This document shows positions 11,845 to 23,341 of a stretch of 64,000 nt of DNA, piece by piece (within the stretch, counting starts at the first letter, position 1; each line of letters opens with the position of its first letter). Source of the DNA: Cladochytrium replicatum (lineage: Eukaryota > Chytridiomycota > Chytridiomycetes > Cladochytriales > Cladochytriaceae). The notes beneath the pieces are model-generated. The model saw nothing but the letters and a program-made list of their open reading frames with translations, made no database searches and was not told the origin of the DNA. Made by a program: the position numbers and the translations under genes. The DNA lies in assembly GCA_025526935.1 (NCBI GenBank), contig JAHLKD010000027.1:421385-485384 (forward strand), in the 5' to 3' direction.

Positions 11845-12225
11845 ATTCCTCCAGATTTTTGAAGATTTACGTGAGGGAAACGCACGTTTTCTTACTTATG
11901 TTTTATATTTTTGATTAATCAAGTGATTGACAGTAGATTTTGTCTTTGTTGGGCACTGGCTAAAAGCGATCGCTGTTGACGTTCGCACACGCAGATCGGC
12001 CGTGTGGCGGTGTAACACGTGGCCTATTCTGCGATCGTCATCCGCCGATCTGAGTTTGGGTGGCAGTGCAGAGTGATCCGGTCCGCTGGGTTGGATCGGG
12101 TTGTTGCTGGTTTGGATCGGGAGCTTGACCTGAATTGGACCGCTGCATCGAGATCCGTCGACGGCCATACTTATCAACGCCGAGCCGAATACGCACCCAC
12201 CAGGAATCCAAACAACTAGCAAACC
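11845..12225. other. Intergenic, upstream of zinc-finger gene
   Basis: This holds the 3' end of the SR gene and the 5' region of the C2H2 gene on the same strand. Around 12050-12130 there are repeated ggttggatcgg / gtttggatcgg words. I see no ORF or RNA gene. Confidence 0.4.
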
Positions 12226-13834
12226 ATGGAAGAACAGCACTGTGCTACTCCGACATCCTATCCCAGTTCCACCTACCACGACCGTTCATTCTTGTATCCC
12301 CACCAGAGAGAATATTCCCGCCGCACTCTCCACGAACCTCCGTATCCGTCTCAATGGAGCCGTCGTCTGGACTCAGAGTCCAGACAGCACCACGGCGAAG
12401 CTGACAGTTGGCACTCACGATACGCCCAGCCAATCTCACGGCCTGATCCCACAGACTCGAACACTTACCGGTCTCGCTCACCTCCCAATCCGTCCCTGCC
12501 GATCCGCCAGCCCTCTGAGCATCCTCTCGCTCGTCACTCTGATGCGTTTGAATATCCCCCAAACCATATCTTCTATTCCCGCCCCGCGCCACCGGTTCCC
12601 GCGTACCATGATGCACCCCCGCCATATGAACATCCCTATCCCCCACATCATCATTATCCACAGCATCCACAGCGCTATCCACGCTACCCATACCCAGCTC
12701 CAGATCATCGCTACAGATCTCCAGAGTATCCTGCTCCATACCCACCGTCGCTTCCGCCCGCTCCGCCGCAATGCAACTGCGGTGACGTTGCTTGCTTGGA
12801 GTTTAGTCGCAGCTCTCGGTACACGCATGACTCTCGCTACGTCTACCGCCCACATCCACCACCTCGTCAACCGCCTCCTATGCCTGCATATTCCGCCAAA
12901 GAGCCGGTTGCGCACCCTGAGAGCACCTCTCTGAATCTTGACACGAAAAGCTCCCAGAAATCAGGGACTTCAACAATCATTGCTTTACCGAAGGTATCCC
13001 CAACTGGTGGGATCAATGTCCTCGCTGTTGAAGTTTCCGAGACTGTACGTGGAAGTATGAAAACATCCATCCCGCCAGAACTTGTCGCAAAATCAGACCT
13101 CCCTCCCGCAAATATCACAGAGCAAAAGCGCTACGTCGTAAGCATTACTGAACTCATTTCATTTACGTGAATGTCGTTTAACGCTTTTATTCATGTTATA
13201 GTGCCAACATTGCAACAAGGCGTTTTCGCGCCCTAGCTCGCTCACAACCCACTCTTACACCCACACAGGCGAGCGCCCCTTTGGCTGCACGATCCCGGGC
13301 TGCGGCCGCTCCTTCTCCGTCCTAAGTAACCTCCGCAGACACCTCCGGATCTGCCAGCGACGTCGCGGGGGACCCAGTTCCTCGGACAAAGGGAGCATCA
13401 GTCTTGACGACAACGCGTCAACAAACGGCAGCGAGTCTGGGTCAACGAATTCCGGAGGTCCCATACGGACGCACTCGCATACCACAACGATGACAAAGAG
13501 GTCAAGAACGACGCAGGTGTCGATCGAACGAACAACTGATGACGGGGGCAGCAAAAAGGTTGTTTCTGTGACGAGGACAGAGAAAATGGTTGAGCAACGG
13601 GAGGGTGAACGGTCTGATAATGATGAGATGGAGGAGGACGAGGTGGACGAGGTGGAACGTAAAGAGAGTGAAACTGGTGATTATGGTGTGGAAAGGCAGT
13701 TGAAAAAGGCGGGATCGTTGGCAGAGTTGGCGGAAGTTGCGGCCGCGGTTGCGGCCGCGTCGATATCAACTATTCCGACGTCTGAGGAGGGATCCGGACT
13801 TTTTGAGGCTTCGAAAAACCGTGAAAGATTATGA
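12226..13834 (+). CDS. C2H2 zinc-finger transcription factor
   Basis: Probable DNA-binding regulator of 514 residues, two exons (12226-13137 and 13202-13834). The ATG at 12226 has a good context (aaaccatgg). Residues 1-240 are a low-complexity Pro/Tyr/His/Ser region, as in many fungal activators. Two adjacent fingers follow directly after the intron: C-x2-C-x12-H-x3-H (CQHCNKAFSRPSSLTTH) joined by the THTGERPF linker to C-x4-C-x12-H-x3-C, so the last ligand of finger 2 is Cys instead of His. An acidic/basic tail with MEEDEVDEVERKES and an Ala-rich stretch (AEVAAAVAAAS) closes the protein. No target can be inferred. Confidence 0.88.
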
Positions 13835-14078
13835 TGATATTTATAGATAACCCATTTTTGTTGTATTCTGAACACACATTTGATAGGTTGATTGTGTGGT
13901 TGTTTTAATTACTACTGTGTGCGGTATATTTGTTCTCCACTTTCAACACGATGAACATCACTTTCAAATTACTCGGTTTGAGCAGTCGATTCTTCCCTCC
14001 TGATTCGAATATAATCTTTGGGTGGCACCAACCGCCTATTCAGGGTCCAATACAATACCGCCCCATCATCATATCATC

Positions 14079-15407
14079 ATGATGGGCAAACTGGGCGGCA
14101 AGGCGACCGACACATGGGCATGTTCGAACGACAACATCATGCACGATGTGTTCATCAGCTACCGCCAAGAACAACAACAGCAGCAGATCGTCCTAACCCT
14201 CTCGCGGGCGTTAGAGCAACATTACGGTGTTGTCAGCCCGATTCACACATTCGTGGATGTGAAGTGCCTCCGAGTGGGTGAAGACTGGTCTGCAGGGTTC
14301 ATGAAGGGCCTTGCGAATTCGCGCATGGTGCTGCTGATGTGCTCTGAAGTTGCTCTGGAAAAGGTGCTGGAGTCAGACAAGAAGCCTGACAATATGTTCT
14401 TGGGTGAGAATCGTTAGAAACGGCCACGATGAAGTTCGAATATTGACTGATCCGATCGGGACACCGGTAGAATGGGAAATGGCACTCAGCCGTGCGACAG
14501 CAAAGTCACCGGTTGTAGTCCCGGTGTTCCTTGGAAAGCTTGGTGAAGATAAGACGATCACGCCGTTCCGTAACTTTTCGGTGGAGAGGTTCCCAGATAC
14601 TGTGCCGTGCCATTCAAAGTCTTTGAAAAATCGAACGGTGCGTGAGATCATGGCCGATGTCTACCGGCTACAGGGAATCAGAGCCTCAGATATTGAATAC
14701 ATTGAACGGTAAAGGTGACTTCCTTCACTCACCACACTCGTGGTGTTTAATGTTCAATTTTTTGGGCCAGAATTGTCCCAGAATTGCTCAAACTGCTTCG
14801 ACAAGTCATCTATTCTGAAAAGCCGACTCTGCCTCCCGGACAAGATCCGTCCACCAATCGACAGGATCCTGTGTTACGTTGGGATGTATATGTCAGCTAT
14901 TGCCAGTGAGTCGATGCGGGCTTTCCCGTCGAATGTTTGGCTGAACTCAACAGATCGGACTATACAGCATTCGCCCGTCTCATTGTTGCCACCTTAAAAG
15001 AGCAACAATTTAGCGTGTGGGTGGACTTTGAGCAGATGATCGGGAACGTGTACGAACAAATGGCGGATGGCATTGCGGGAAGTAGGGTATTCTTGCCCAT
15101 TATATCTGTCAATTACGAGGTAGTCTTGCAATAGTGTAAGGATTTGTCCGCCTTAGTGATCCTTTTTCTTAAGACAAGGGTGAATTGCCGCAAAGAACTT
15201 TGCTATGCAGCAGATATGAAGAGGCCGATGGTGCCATTGCGGTTGGTCAAATGGGGACAAACTCCTCTCTGCGACTTGCTGACAACTGCAATGGTGTCCA
15301 TTGACGTCACTGGTGGTTATTATGATCGTTTGTCAAAGGAGAAGATTGATCAATTGTCCCGTTTAGTACGCGGAGGATTGGAAAGTTACCATCCCACGAA
15401 GAAATGA
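14079..15407 (+). CDS. Protein with two tandem TIR domains
   Basis: A 377-residue protein in five exons (14079-14403, 14435-14708, 14771-14905, 14954-15119, 15174-15407). The first TIR begins at HDVFISYRQ, continues through TFVDVKCLRVGEDWSAGF and LANSRMVLLMCS, and carries PVEWEMALSRA. The second begins at RWDVYVSYC, with VWVDFEQMIGN, IAGSRVFLPIIS and NCRKELCYAADMKRPMVPL. Both keep the Ser-Tyr box 1, the second-strand Asp and a Glu on the helix after box 2, where NAD-cleaving TIRs hold their catalytic Glu. A CAA/CAG run encodes Gln near residue 35. No membrane segment, NB-ARC or LRR is present. Candidate roles are NAD hydrolysis or self/non-self signalling; this is inference. The ATG at 14079 is followed in frame by another at 14082. 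Confidence 0.8.
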
Positions 15408-15600
15408 AAGCTTGTACATTGCTGTCCAATCTGTTCGGGATGTATATTATGATCCCAACAAATTTTGGAAAGATAGAAGGTCTTTACATCCCTGACTTTG
15501 TCCACATTTGCACCTTCGCTTCTTGGTATAAATTGCAATGAGCTGTCATATACTTGCTTTCTTTTATTGAGGACAACAATCTAGAACAGTGGCGATCTTG

Positions 15601-17204
15601 TTAAGCCTGCTCTTCTGTTACCTCGGTACCTGGGACCACACCATCCCACTTCCCACCATACTTCCAGAACCGCTCTGCAAGGATTGTGTCATCCTTCTCG
15701 GTCCAAACATCGTCGAGACCCCAGTCTGGCATTTCGGTCTGATACACTCTTCGGAGCGTCTCGCCGTTTCCGCCCGGTTCGTCCCACTCGTACTTCCACA
15801 TGTGAAGGTAGATCCCAAGCATTTCAGGAACAGGATCAGCTTTTTTAACCACACATCTAGCGCACTCAAACTTGCGACCGTCCGCAAACTCGACGAGCGG
15901 AGGGGTAGCATCCGCAGATGTATCCGCAGTTGTCGTGTTGGTATTCGAGGCTACGTTCTCAATCGCTGTGTTTTCACCTTCATCAGGGAACACCACCTTT
16001 GCAAACTCCCGTACGGCAGCCTCCTCCGACCCTTCCGAACCGGCGATCTCAGACGTCCAGAAATCTGTACAATAAATCGGATCGTTTGCGATCGGAAACC
16101 CCAAATGCATCAAGTGCACTCTAATCTGATGCGTCCGTCCCGTCAGCGGCCTACAAATCACCAAGCTCGTCGTCCCCGTCGTCGACACCATCTCAAACTC
16201 GGTCGCGCACGGTTTCCCTTCGCTGCTCACTCTGTTCAACCCAAGTTTGTGCGAAACTGTCTCGATGGGTTCGGAGCAAGTGAATGGTTTTTCGGGGAAC
16301 ACGCCTCTGACGCGTGCGAGGTAGGATTTGGAGAGGGTGCGGGAGGAGAGGAGGGATGAGATGGTGCGGGAGCGGGGTTTGGAGAGGGCGATGAGGACGA
16401 GGCCGGACGTGAGGCGGTCGAGGCGGTTGCAGGGGTGTAGGGCGGAGAGGGGGAGGGAGTTTTCGTGGGCGAGGATTGGGAGGAGGGTGTTGTGGTTGTA
16501 GCGGCCGGTTGGGTGGATCTGAATGGATGAAGCGCGATCAATGAAACGTGAAAAGTAACAGAAGTGTCACTCTTTACGGGAATGGAGGATGGTTTGTCGA
16601 CGACCCAGAGGTCTTCTTCGCGGTAGGCGATGCGGACCGGGGTCGAGGCGACGGGCGGTTCGTGGCGGTGGACGACGTGGTTGATGCGGTCAGAATTCTT
16701 CACAATGTAGTCGACAGTGACCGGTTCACCGTTCACAGTGATCCGACCGCATTCGATCGCATTCCTCTAAAAATAGCAGCGTGTCAGAGGAGCGCTGAAG
16801 TATCTTTCAAATATATTCTTTACATAGTAGGACTCGGGGTGATCTTGGAACTCTTTTGAGAACACATCGATTAATGTTCGACCATACCAACGACCTTTTG
16901 CAAACGTCGAGTAGTGGAATTCGTAAGGCTCTACTTTTCGTAGTCCTGCGATTGCAAAAATAACAGGATTGGTAAGGAATCCTACAATCTTCTGTGAAGG
17001 CATACCTTTTTCGATGATGTATTTTGGCGGTTGTGGCACCCATCCTACATCGCTGCGTCGTCTTTTCGTAGACCTGATGCGGTTCGAATTGCTTTCAGCA
17101 AGTGAATCAGCATCAGCGTCCGCTAAACCATCTTCGTTCGCATTTTCTTCATCAGGTTTCTTTCTTTTGTTGTGGCTACGCGGTGTTGAATTTGAAGGGT
17201 CCAT
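15601..17204 (-). CDS. RluA-family tRNA pseudouridine synthase (Pus9/Rib2 type)
   Basis: Converts uridine to pseudouridine, by family membership probably position 32 of tRNA. About four exons from the ATG at 17204 to the stop at 15601. The N-terminal basic region (KRKK, KRRR) may be a nuclear signal. Then come VEPYEFHYSTFAKGRW, an S4-like stretch RNAIECGRITVNGEPV, VVDKPSSIPVHPTGR, the catalytic loop NRLDRLTSGLVL (Asp nucleophile) and CRPLTGRTHQIRVHLMHLG. YEFHYSTFAKGRW...LIDVFSKEF resembles the fungal Pus8/Pus9 and animal RPUSD2 branch. The ~120-residue tail has a lone C-x2-C (ECARC) and YLHMWKYEW, also seen in that branch. No deaminase domain is present, so it is not a full Rib2. It is convergent with the TIR gene, 193 bp apart. 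Confidence 0.88.
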
Positions 17205-17654
17205 CGTGTGTTGATGCCACGTGAAGATGAAAGAGAGTGGAGTCGGAGGGGAACAGGGATCACTCAGTGAAATTGAAGCACTCGAGCATTGATTATTGTC
17301 GGGATGTATGGTTAGTGCGAGAAAAATAGATTGGCAGCATGATCAGAAGCTCCATATCTCTGTCCTCACTCCATGCAGCTGCGACCAGCGAGCGACCTCC
17401 TCTCCACCTACGTCACTGTTTCGTATGACATAATCGCCATGTGAATACATAATAATACATCATCTGTGGTTATCTGCACATGTGCCCTCCCGCTAGGTGC
17501 TCCCCCTATTTTGCTTCTATTTTTTTCAAAATTGTCCGTCCAATTTTTCGGTTCGCGTGAGCCCAGCGATCGTGCCGTCCTATTTAACCTGCAACCGACA
17601 CCTCCACAGAAACTACGCTCTTCTCAAAGCAAGCATCATCGTCAGCTTATCAGC
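17205..17654. promoter_or_regulatory. Divergent intergenic region, pseudouridine synthase / ACAD fusion
   Basis: Upstream region (450 bp) of two genes reading away from each other. No distinct motif was recognised; a pyrimidine-rich stretch precedes the plus-strand ATG. Promoter role is by position. Confidence 0.4.
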
Positions 17655-19693
17655 ATGCCGTCATTCACTGCCCAGCAGGTCGCTGCCCACAACACCGAGA
17701 AGGATTGCTGGATCATCGTACACGGAAAGGTATGTCCGTAGCTGAATTCCCCACCTCAGATGCATTTCCACAGATCTCTGACTGTAACATGCCCTCAACA
17801 GGTGTACGATGTTACCAAGTTCCTAGCAGAGCACCCCGTACGTACCAGAAATAACTTTGCCACCATTCAATCGACCTGACGTTCAATTGTTAATACTTTG
17901 CGAATAATTGGGATCACCTAATATAACAGGGCGGAAAGAAGGTTTTGATTAAGGTTGCTGGTACCGACGCCTCAAAGCAATTCGACCAGTTCCACTCTGC
18001 CGCTATTCTCCAACAATGGGGACCCAAGCTTCTCGTCGGCGACATTGGCTCTGCCGCCCCCAAGGCCGCAGAACCCGTTGGCTACCGGGAAGAAGATGTC
18101 GTGTTCGAGGGTATGGAGGAGGGCGACACATTCGGTGATGGCGTCCCGTACGGTGACCCCTACTGGTAAGTCGATCACACGACCTATGACGTGGTACAAC
18201 TCTCAATCGTAATTTGCAGGTATTCTGACTGGCAATCGCCCTACTACAAGGAATCCCACCGCCGTCTCCGTGCCGTCGTCCGCTCTTTCGTCGAGAAGGA
18301 GATCATGCCCTACTGCTACGAATGGGACGAAGCCAAACAGATCCCCAAATCGCTCTTCAAAAAGGCTGCGGACGCCGGTATTCTCGGCGGTATCGTCGGA
18401 AGCCCGTGGTCAAAGTACGCTCACCGTGGTCCCGCTGCCGGTATCAAGCCCGAGGAGTTTGACGGATTCCACGAATTCATTATCTGCGATGAGCTATCGC
18501 GTTGCGGTTCCGGTGGTGTTCTCTGGGGTCTCATCGGAGGTAGGAGTTTAAAAGACGAAGGATGTGGTCACGACTAAATTTCTGGCGTTCAGGTCTCGGT
18601 ATTGGACTACCCGCCATCCTTCACTTCGGTTCTGAGGAGCTGAAGCAGCGCATCGCCCCTGGCTGTCTTGATGGTACCAAGAACATTTGCTTGGCTGTCA
18701 CTGAGCCCTACGCCGGTTCCGATGTGGCCAACCTCAAGTGCGAGGCTAAGAAGACTCCCGATGGAAAGCACTACATTCTCAACGGAGAGAAGAAGTGGAT
18801 CACGAAGTAAATACAACTGAGAATTCATGTTTTGAATCCATCCTAACTCTAATTTTTGTTTCCAGCGGCGTGTTCGCCGACTACTTCACTGTTGCCTGCC
18901 GCACTGGTGGTGAGGGCATGAACGGCATCTCTCTCATCGTCGTCTCTCGCGACATGCCTGGCGTCAGCACCCGCCACATGCCCTGCATGGGTGTCTGGGC
19001 CTCCGGCACCTCCTACGTCACCTTTGAGGACGTGAAGGTCCCCGTTGAGAACCTGATCGGCAAGGAGAACAAGGGTTTCCGTCTCATCATGTACAACTTC
19101 AACCACGAGCGCATGGGCATCGCGATCCAAGCAACCCGTTTCGCGCGCGTGTGTTACGAGGAAGCGCTCAAGTACTCGCACAAGCGCCGCACGTTCGGCA
19201 AGAAGCTCGTGGACCACCCCGTCATTCGCCAGAAGCTCGCGCACATGGCGAGGCAGGTCGAGGCCACGCATGCGTGGATGGAGACGCTAATCTACCAGGC
19301 TACGCGCATGCCGGCCGAGATGCAAATGCTGAAGCTCGGTGGGCCGATCGCGTTGCTCAAGGCGCAGAGCACGCAGACGTTTGAATACTGCGCTCGTGAG
19401 GCGGCTCAGATCTTTGGAGGTTTGAGTTACTCGCGCGGTGGTCAGGGCGAGAAGGTGGAGCGGCTGTACCGTGAAGTGCGAGGTGAGTTAGTGGAGGGTT
19501 TATAATTACATTGGTATCTGAATTCTTTTTTGTTTCATTTTAGCGTACGCTATCCCTGGCGGGTCCGAGGAGATCATGCTTGACTTGGGTATCCGTCAAT
19601 CCATCAAGGTTGCACAGTTCATGGGTGAGGAATCAATTTCGTTTTGATTGATGGTTTTCGCTCACTCATCTTCTTTTAGGTGCGAAACTGTGA
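17655..19693 (+). CDS. Cytochrome b5-acyl-CoA dehydrogenase fusion, peroxisomal signal
   Basis: FAD acyl-CoA dehydrogenase with an N-terminal heme domain, 530 residues over eight exons. Residues 1-75 are a cytochrome b5 fold: MPSFTAQQVAAHN, then AEHPGG and QFHSAAIL supply the two heme-ligand His. After a linker the ACAD part begins at YSDWQSPYYKESHRRLR and shows LAVTEPYAGSDVAN (FAD/substrate motif), NGEKKWITN, HERMGIAIQATRFARV, RRTFGKKLVDHPVIRQKL and AREAAQIFGGLSYSRGGQGEK near the end. The last codons read GAKL-stop; AKL is a standard PTS1, so import into peroxisomes is likely. The b5 head may take electrons from the flavin. The substrate is unknown, and the domain order matches fungal b5-ACADs. 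Confidence 0.92.
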
Positions 19694-20475
19694 AACGCTA
19701 CTATCACATACCAAGGATTCGTTTTGTCCGCTTCAATTTGTCTTGTTTTAGAATTTTTTTGTTATATTTTATTGGCTCTTTTCTTCCATCTTTCCTTTTT
19801 CCACTTCAACCCATCTGCTTGCTTTAAGTTTTTGGGAGAACAAGAAAAACATCCAACAAGAAAATGGAACAGACTTCATACGCCATTTGATAAACACAGA
19901 TTTTTAGTCGTTGTGTTAGGCAAACTTATAAACTTGTTACATGATTGAATACATATCTGCAACTGATTTTACAAAGGTATAAACCGCAGTATCGATAAGC
20001 AGTTGCTTTCTGGGAACATCGGCAATACGGGACAATCTGAGAAAGGACTACTGAAACAATACAGCGATATTGAAAACACCATCACTGTTCAGGTGCTTAT
20101 GCTTATGGAATTGGTTTTCTGGTAACGCCAATTGCAGCAACATCTATTCACTCGTACCTACCGTTATCACGACCGGATTCTATATGACTGCCCTTGCAAC
20201 TAGAGCGGAAGCCTCAGTGCGCCCGCTTTGCGTCGCTTATGCGTGTGCGGAAAGGTTCCATAGAGCAAAAGAACCGAGAAACTCAAGTCCACACCTCCAC
20301 AACAACGAAAAGCAAAATTTAATACTCCACTCATCGTGCAGAGGGAATTGTCTTATTCCATGCATGAAAATGGCTTGTTCTTGCCATACATACTTATGGG
20401 AACAATCACAAATGCCTCACAGTCATTACTATAAGAACTCAACGAATTTGTTCAACAGAGTTTCCCTCGGTCCTC
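19694..20475 (+). other. 3' flank of ACAD gene and intergenic DNA
   Basis: T-rich 3' untranslated sequence to about 19830, then AT-rich DNA. The short ORF at 20070-20492 has no recognisable domain and overlaps the start of the next pseudogene, so I do not call it. Confidence 0.4.
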
Positions 20476-21100
20476 ATGCCTCATCTTCCTAGTGAAGTGA
20501 TTGACATGATTCTACTTCTGCTGGGAAAAAGGCTAGGGGGAGCTACCTAAGCCTTCCGAGTCGCAACGTATCTCCCGCGACCGTTCGTGCAGTCGGAGCT
20601 CATCGTCCGTGTAATCTCGATTGACAAAGCCAGCACGCTCGGCTTGTTTGGAATACTTCAGCTTCATCTCGAACATGGCTCCCAAGCGGGCTCGAATCCT
20701 CCGCCCCCCACCACTATATGTTTAGTGCAAGAATTTATACAAGCTTTCTGATAATGCAACGATCCGACCTGCGGAACAGACAACACATCATCACTACTCC
20801 CCGTCAACGTCCCCTGTCTACAACGCATTAAATGGTGGATTGCACACACAACCATCGAGATCGAATATGAGTGCAAACTTGGACACGTTGGCGTGCTCGA
20901 ATGGTGCCTAGCAAGCGGGTTGCAGCTAAAGTACTCAGTGCTTGCCATCGATTACGCAAGCATGTGTGCTCCTGAGGTGCAGGCATTCGGATGCTTGTAT
21001 CGATGTCCTGGATTGGTGGAAAGAGAGTGGACTTTATTTTGACATACCATCGGCTCATAATAAAAGGCTGGGATCCCAAAGCTCTCAAATGGTAGGATGA
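20476..21100 (+). pseudogene. Decayed F-box-like/Trp-Trp ankyrin-repeat gene, copy 1
   Basis: The head reads MPHLPSEVIDMILLLLGKRLG, an F-box-like LPxEVxxxIL start. After an in-frame TAA near 20548 the same frame continues AFRVATYLPRPFVQSELI and VISIDKASTLGLFGILQLHLEHG. Further on one degenerate repeat is visible (HVGVLEWCLASGLQLKYS then AIDYAS), interrupted by stops and frame changes, and the rest is missing. It belongs to the same family as the next copy. A stop so early means no full product. Confidence 0.7.
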
Positions 21101-21259
21101 AAGTGGGCTGGTTTTGTAATCTGAAAAGTCAGATACACCTACTCACACAATGGTAAAACTAATCGAACAATGAAATGCAAATTTCAGTCATTCTCACACA
21201 AAACACCCTTCAATCGAACAACGAAACGCAAATTCTTTCTTGCTTATAATTGGCTGACC

Positions 21260-22588
21260 ATGCTTAAACAACAATCAGACTTGCTCGGCATGCCCTCCAT
21301 CCCAATCGAACTCATTGGCAAAATTCTCGTGATCATCGGTACGGGCCGGCGGACCAAAGCAGGCTTTCCTGGTAGCAGCGCACCTCGGTCGTCGGTATGT
21401 TCAGTCTCGGCTCATCTACCTCATCATCTCGATGAACGAAGCGAGCAAGCTCGGTATGCCCGTTGCGCTTGAGCTCCATTTAGAAGGACACCTCCGAGAT
21501 CAACCTTACTCCATTGGCTCATTTGAAAGTGCCAGAAAAGCTCCACAACCCCGTCCTTCACTCCTTCGGATGAGGAGTGGACTGAAAAAGCAGTCGCGCT
21601 TGAGTTGTAATTTTTAGCAGATGAAATTGGAACTCCCAAGGTGCACCGAAATGAACAAAGGCGCTGACTATGCGAAAGTCCCGGAAATCCTCAGCTGGTT
21701 GGCGATCTAGCGGCTCGAACTGGGAGTACTCGTACTACGCTATGGACTACGCAATTGTAAACGGAAGGGTGGCCCTGGAGTGGTGGAGAAGAAGCGGACT
21801 GGAACTCAAGTACAAACTTAGCAGCATGGACTATGCCAGTGTGCGAGGGGATGTGAACGTCCTCGATTGGTGGATATCCGCAGAGGGACTGACGAAGAAG
21901 TTTACGATCGACCCGATCAACCTCGCTAGCATGTACTGACACGTTGAGGTTCTAGAATGGGGGACACGCAGTGGACTGCAGCTTAGGTGGGATTCAAATG
22001 CAATGGACTACGCAAGTCTTAACAGTCATGTTGATTTATTGGAATGATGGAGAACCAGTGGGGCTCCCAATCAGCTGGACTTCCAATGCAGTTAATCAAG
22101 CAAGCATGGCGGGTGACATTGAGGTTTTGAAATGGTGGAGAATGAGTGGGCTTGAGCTTCGGTGGCGATGAATGAAGCATATTCTGCTGAGGTGCTGGAT
22201 TGGTGGCGAACGAGTGGGCTCGCTGGCCCTCCACTGGACATCAGAAGCTATGGATAACGCAAAATTTTATGGTTATATTGAAAAGATGTAGTGGTGGAGG
22301 ACGAGTGGACTGGAGCTCCGCTTTACTTCTCGAGCAATGGATGGGGCGAGCGAGAAAGGTCGAGTTGAAGTAGTAGAGTGGTGGAGAACCACCGGACTGG
22401 AGTTACAATGGACATACAGGGCGATGCACGATGCGAGCCAAAATGGCCACATTGACGTCCTGCAATGGTGGAGAATAAGCGGATTGGAAGTACGATGGGA
22501 TAGTCTCTTGTTGATTAACTCTATTCACACCTGGAATGCCAAAGTGTCTCGTTGGTGGATCGAGAGCTGTTCAACAACTCATAGTTGA
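21260..22588 (+). pseudogene. Decayed F-box-like/Trp-Trp ankyrin-repeat gene, copy 2
   Basis: Starts with an F-box-like MPSIPIELIGKILVIIG and later IISMNEASKLGMPVALELHLEGH, in a different frame. From about 21740 there are at least seven ~33-residue repeats of the form AMDYASxxGxVxVLxWWRxSGLELxW, an ankyrin-like repeat with a conserved Trp pair. In-frame stops interrupt it near 21939, 22044, 22171 and 22290, and the frame shifts near 22065 and 22170. The last two repeats (GRVEVVEWWRTTGLELQW, GHIDVLQWWRISGLEVRW) are still clean. The pattern is that of a recently silenced multicopy gene. Confidence 0.8.
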
Positions 22589-22605
22589 ATTCATTTTGAC
22601 ATTAA

Positions 22606-23341
22606 ACCTATGCCAGTAAAAACCCTCTGAAGACCAGTCTTCCCTCCAAAATTCGCAACGTGGGAATTTTTCGTTTTCCTAATAATCGTTCGATCTATGT
22701 GATTTTTCTGTATCCTTTGTTCCGAGCTGCCGGTTTGACGGTTTCGTTCTTTAGAATTTGGGATGACGTGAAAGGACTTTTGAAAATTGGAGGTTGGTGG
22801 GATGATCCTTTCAAACACCCAGTCCGTACCTTCATTTGGACATCACTCCGAGAGTGAAGTACTCACCCTGAGGGAATATTAGCACACTCCTATCCTCCCG
22901 ATCACAAATACAGGATTTTGGGCTTTCTTGGGAGCATTTTTGGTTTGGATATTATGGCGGAACAACCTTTGGCTACCTCAGATACTGCCAAGGTGCCAAA
23001 AAACAGGTGAGTAATAAATAATGAGAAAAGAAAACCTCGGAGTGATGTACTCACCCTGAGGGAATATTAGCACACTCCTATCCTCCCGATCACAAATACA
23101 GGATTTTGGGCTTTCTTGGGAGCATTTTTGGTTTGGATATTATGGCGGAACAACCTTTGGCTACCTCAGATACTGCCAAGGTGCCAAAAAACAGGTGAGT
23201 AATAAATAATGAGAAAAGAAAACGTTAAAGATCTACAAATGCAGGGCCAAAGAGGGAGCTGAGTCTATGATTGGGATGGGTGATCAGTGGGGATCGGAGC
23301 ATACACACAGGGTGATCTTCTTTCGATGCTTTAAAACATAG
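22606..23341 (+). CDS. Small unknown gene with tandemly duplicated exon
   Basis: Not recognised. An open exon to 22853 encodes a hydrophobic stretch (IYVIFLYPLFRAAGLTVSFF) and GGWWDDPFKHPVRTFIW. Its donor (gtgaag at 22854) and the acceptor at 22913 join in phase to a 93-nt exon (22914-23006) reading ILGFLGSIFGLD then MAEQPLATSDTAKVPKNR. The same exon recurs at 23102-23194, followed by a last exon 23245-23341 beginning AKEGAESMIGMGDQWG and ending in TAG. Each junction keeps the frame, so transcripts with one or two copies would both be open. No ATG is visible for the first exon, so the 5' end is unresolved. The product is speculative; the splice arithmetic is what supports it. Confidence 0.4.
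22852..23223. repeat. 188-bp near-perfect direct tandem duplication
   Basis: 22852-23035 and 23040-23223 match at 183 of 184 positions, offset 188 bp (single difference at 22858/23046). Each copy carries an intron end, a complete exon and the next donor. The near identity implies a very recent event or an assembly artefact. Confidence 0.95.

Noticed and set aside
12242-12934. 230-aa frame overlapping the zinc-finger gene, and antisense frames there
   Set aside because: Frame-shifted reading of the Pro/His-rich exon; the in-frame product leads directly into the zinc fingers.
15589-16359. 256-aa plus-strand frame
   Set aside because: Antisense of the pseudouridine synthase; the minus strand carries the conserved motifs.
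18849-19271. 140-aa minus-strand frame
   Set aside because: Antisense of the ACAD domain; third-position GC bias keeps it open.
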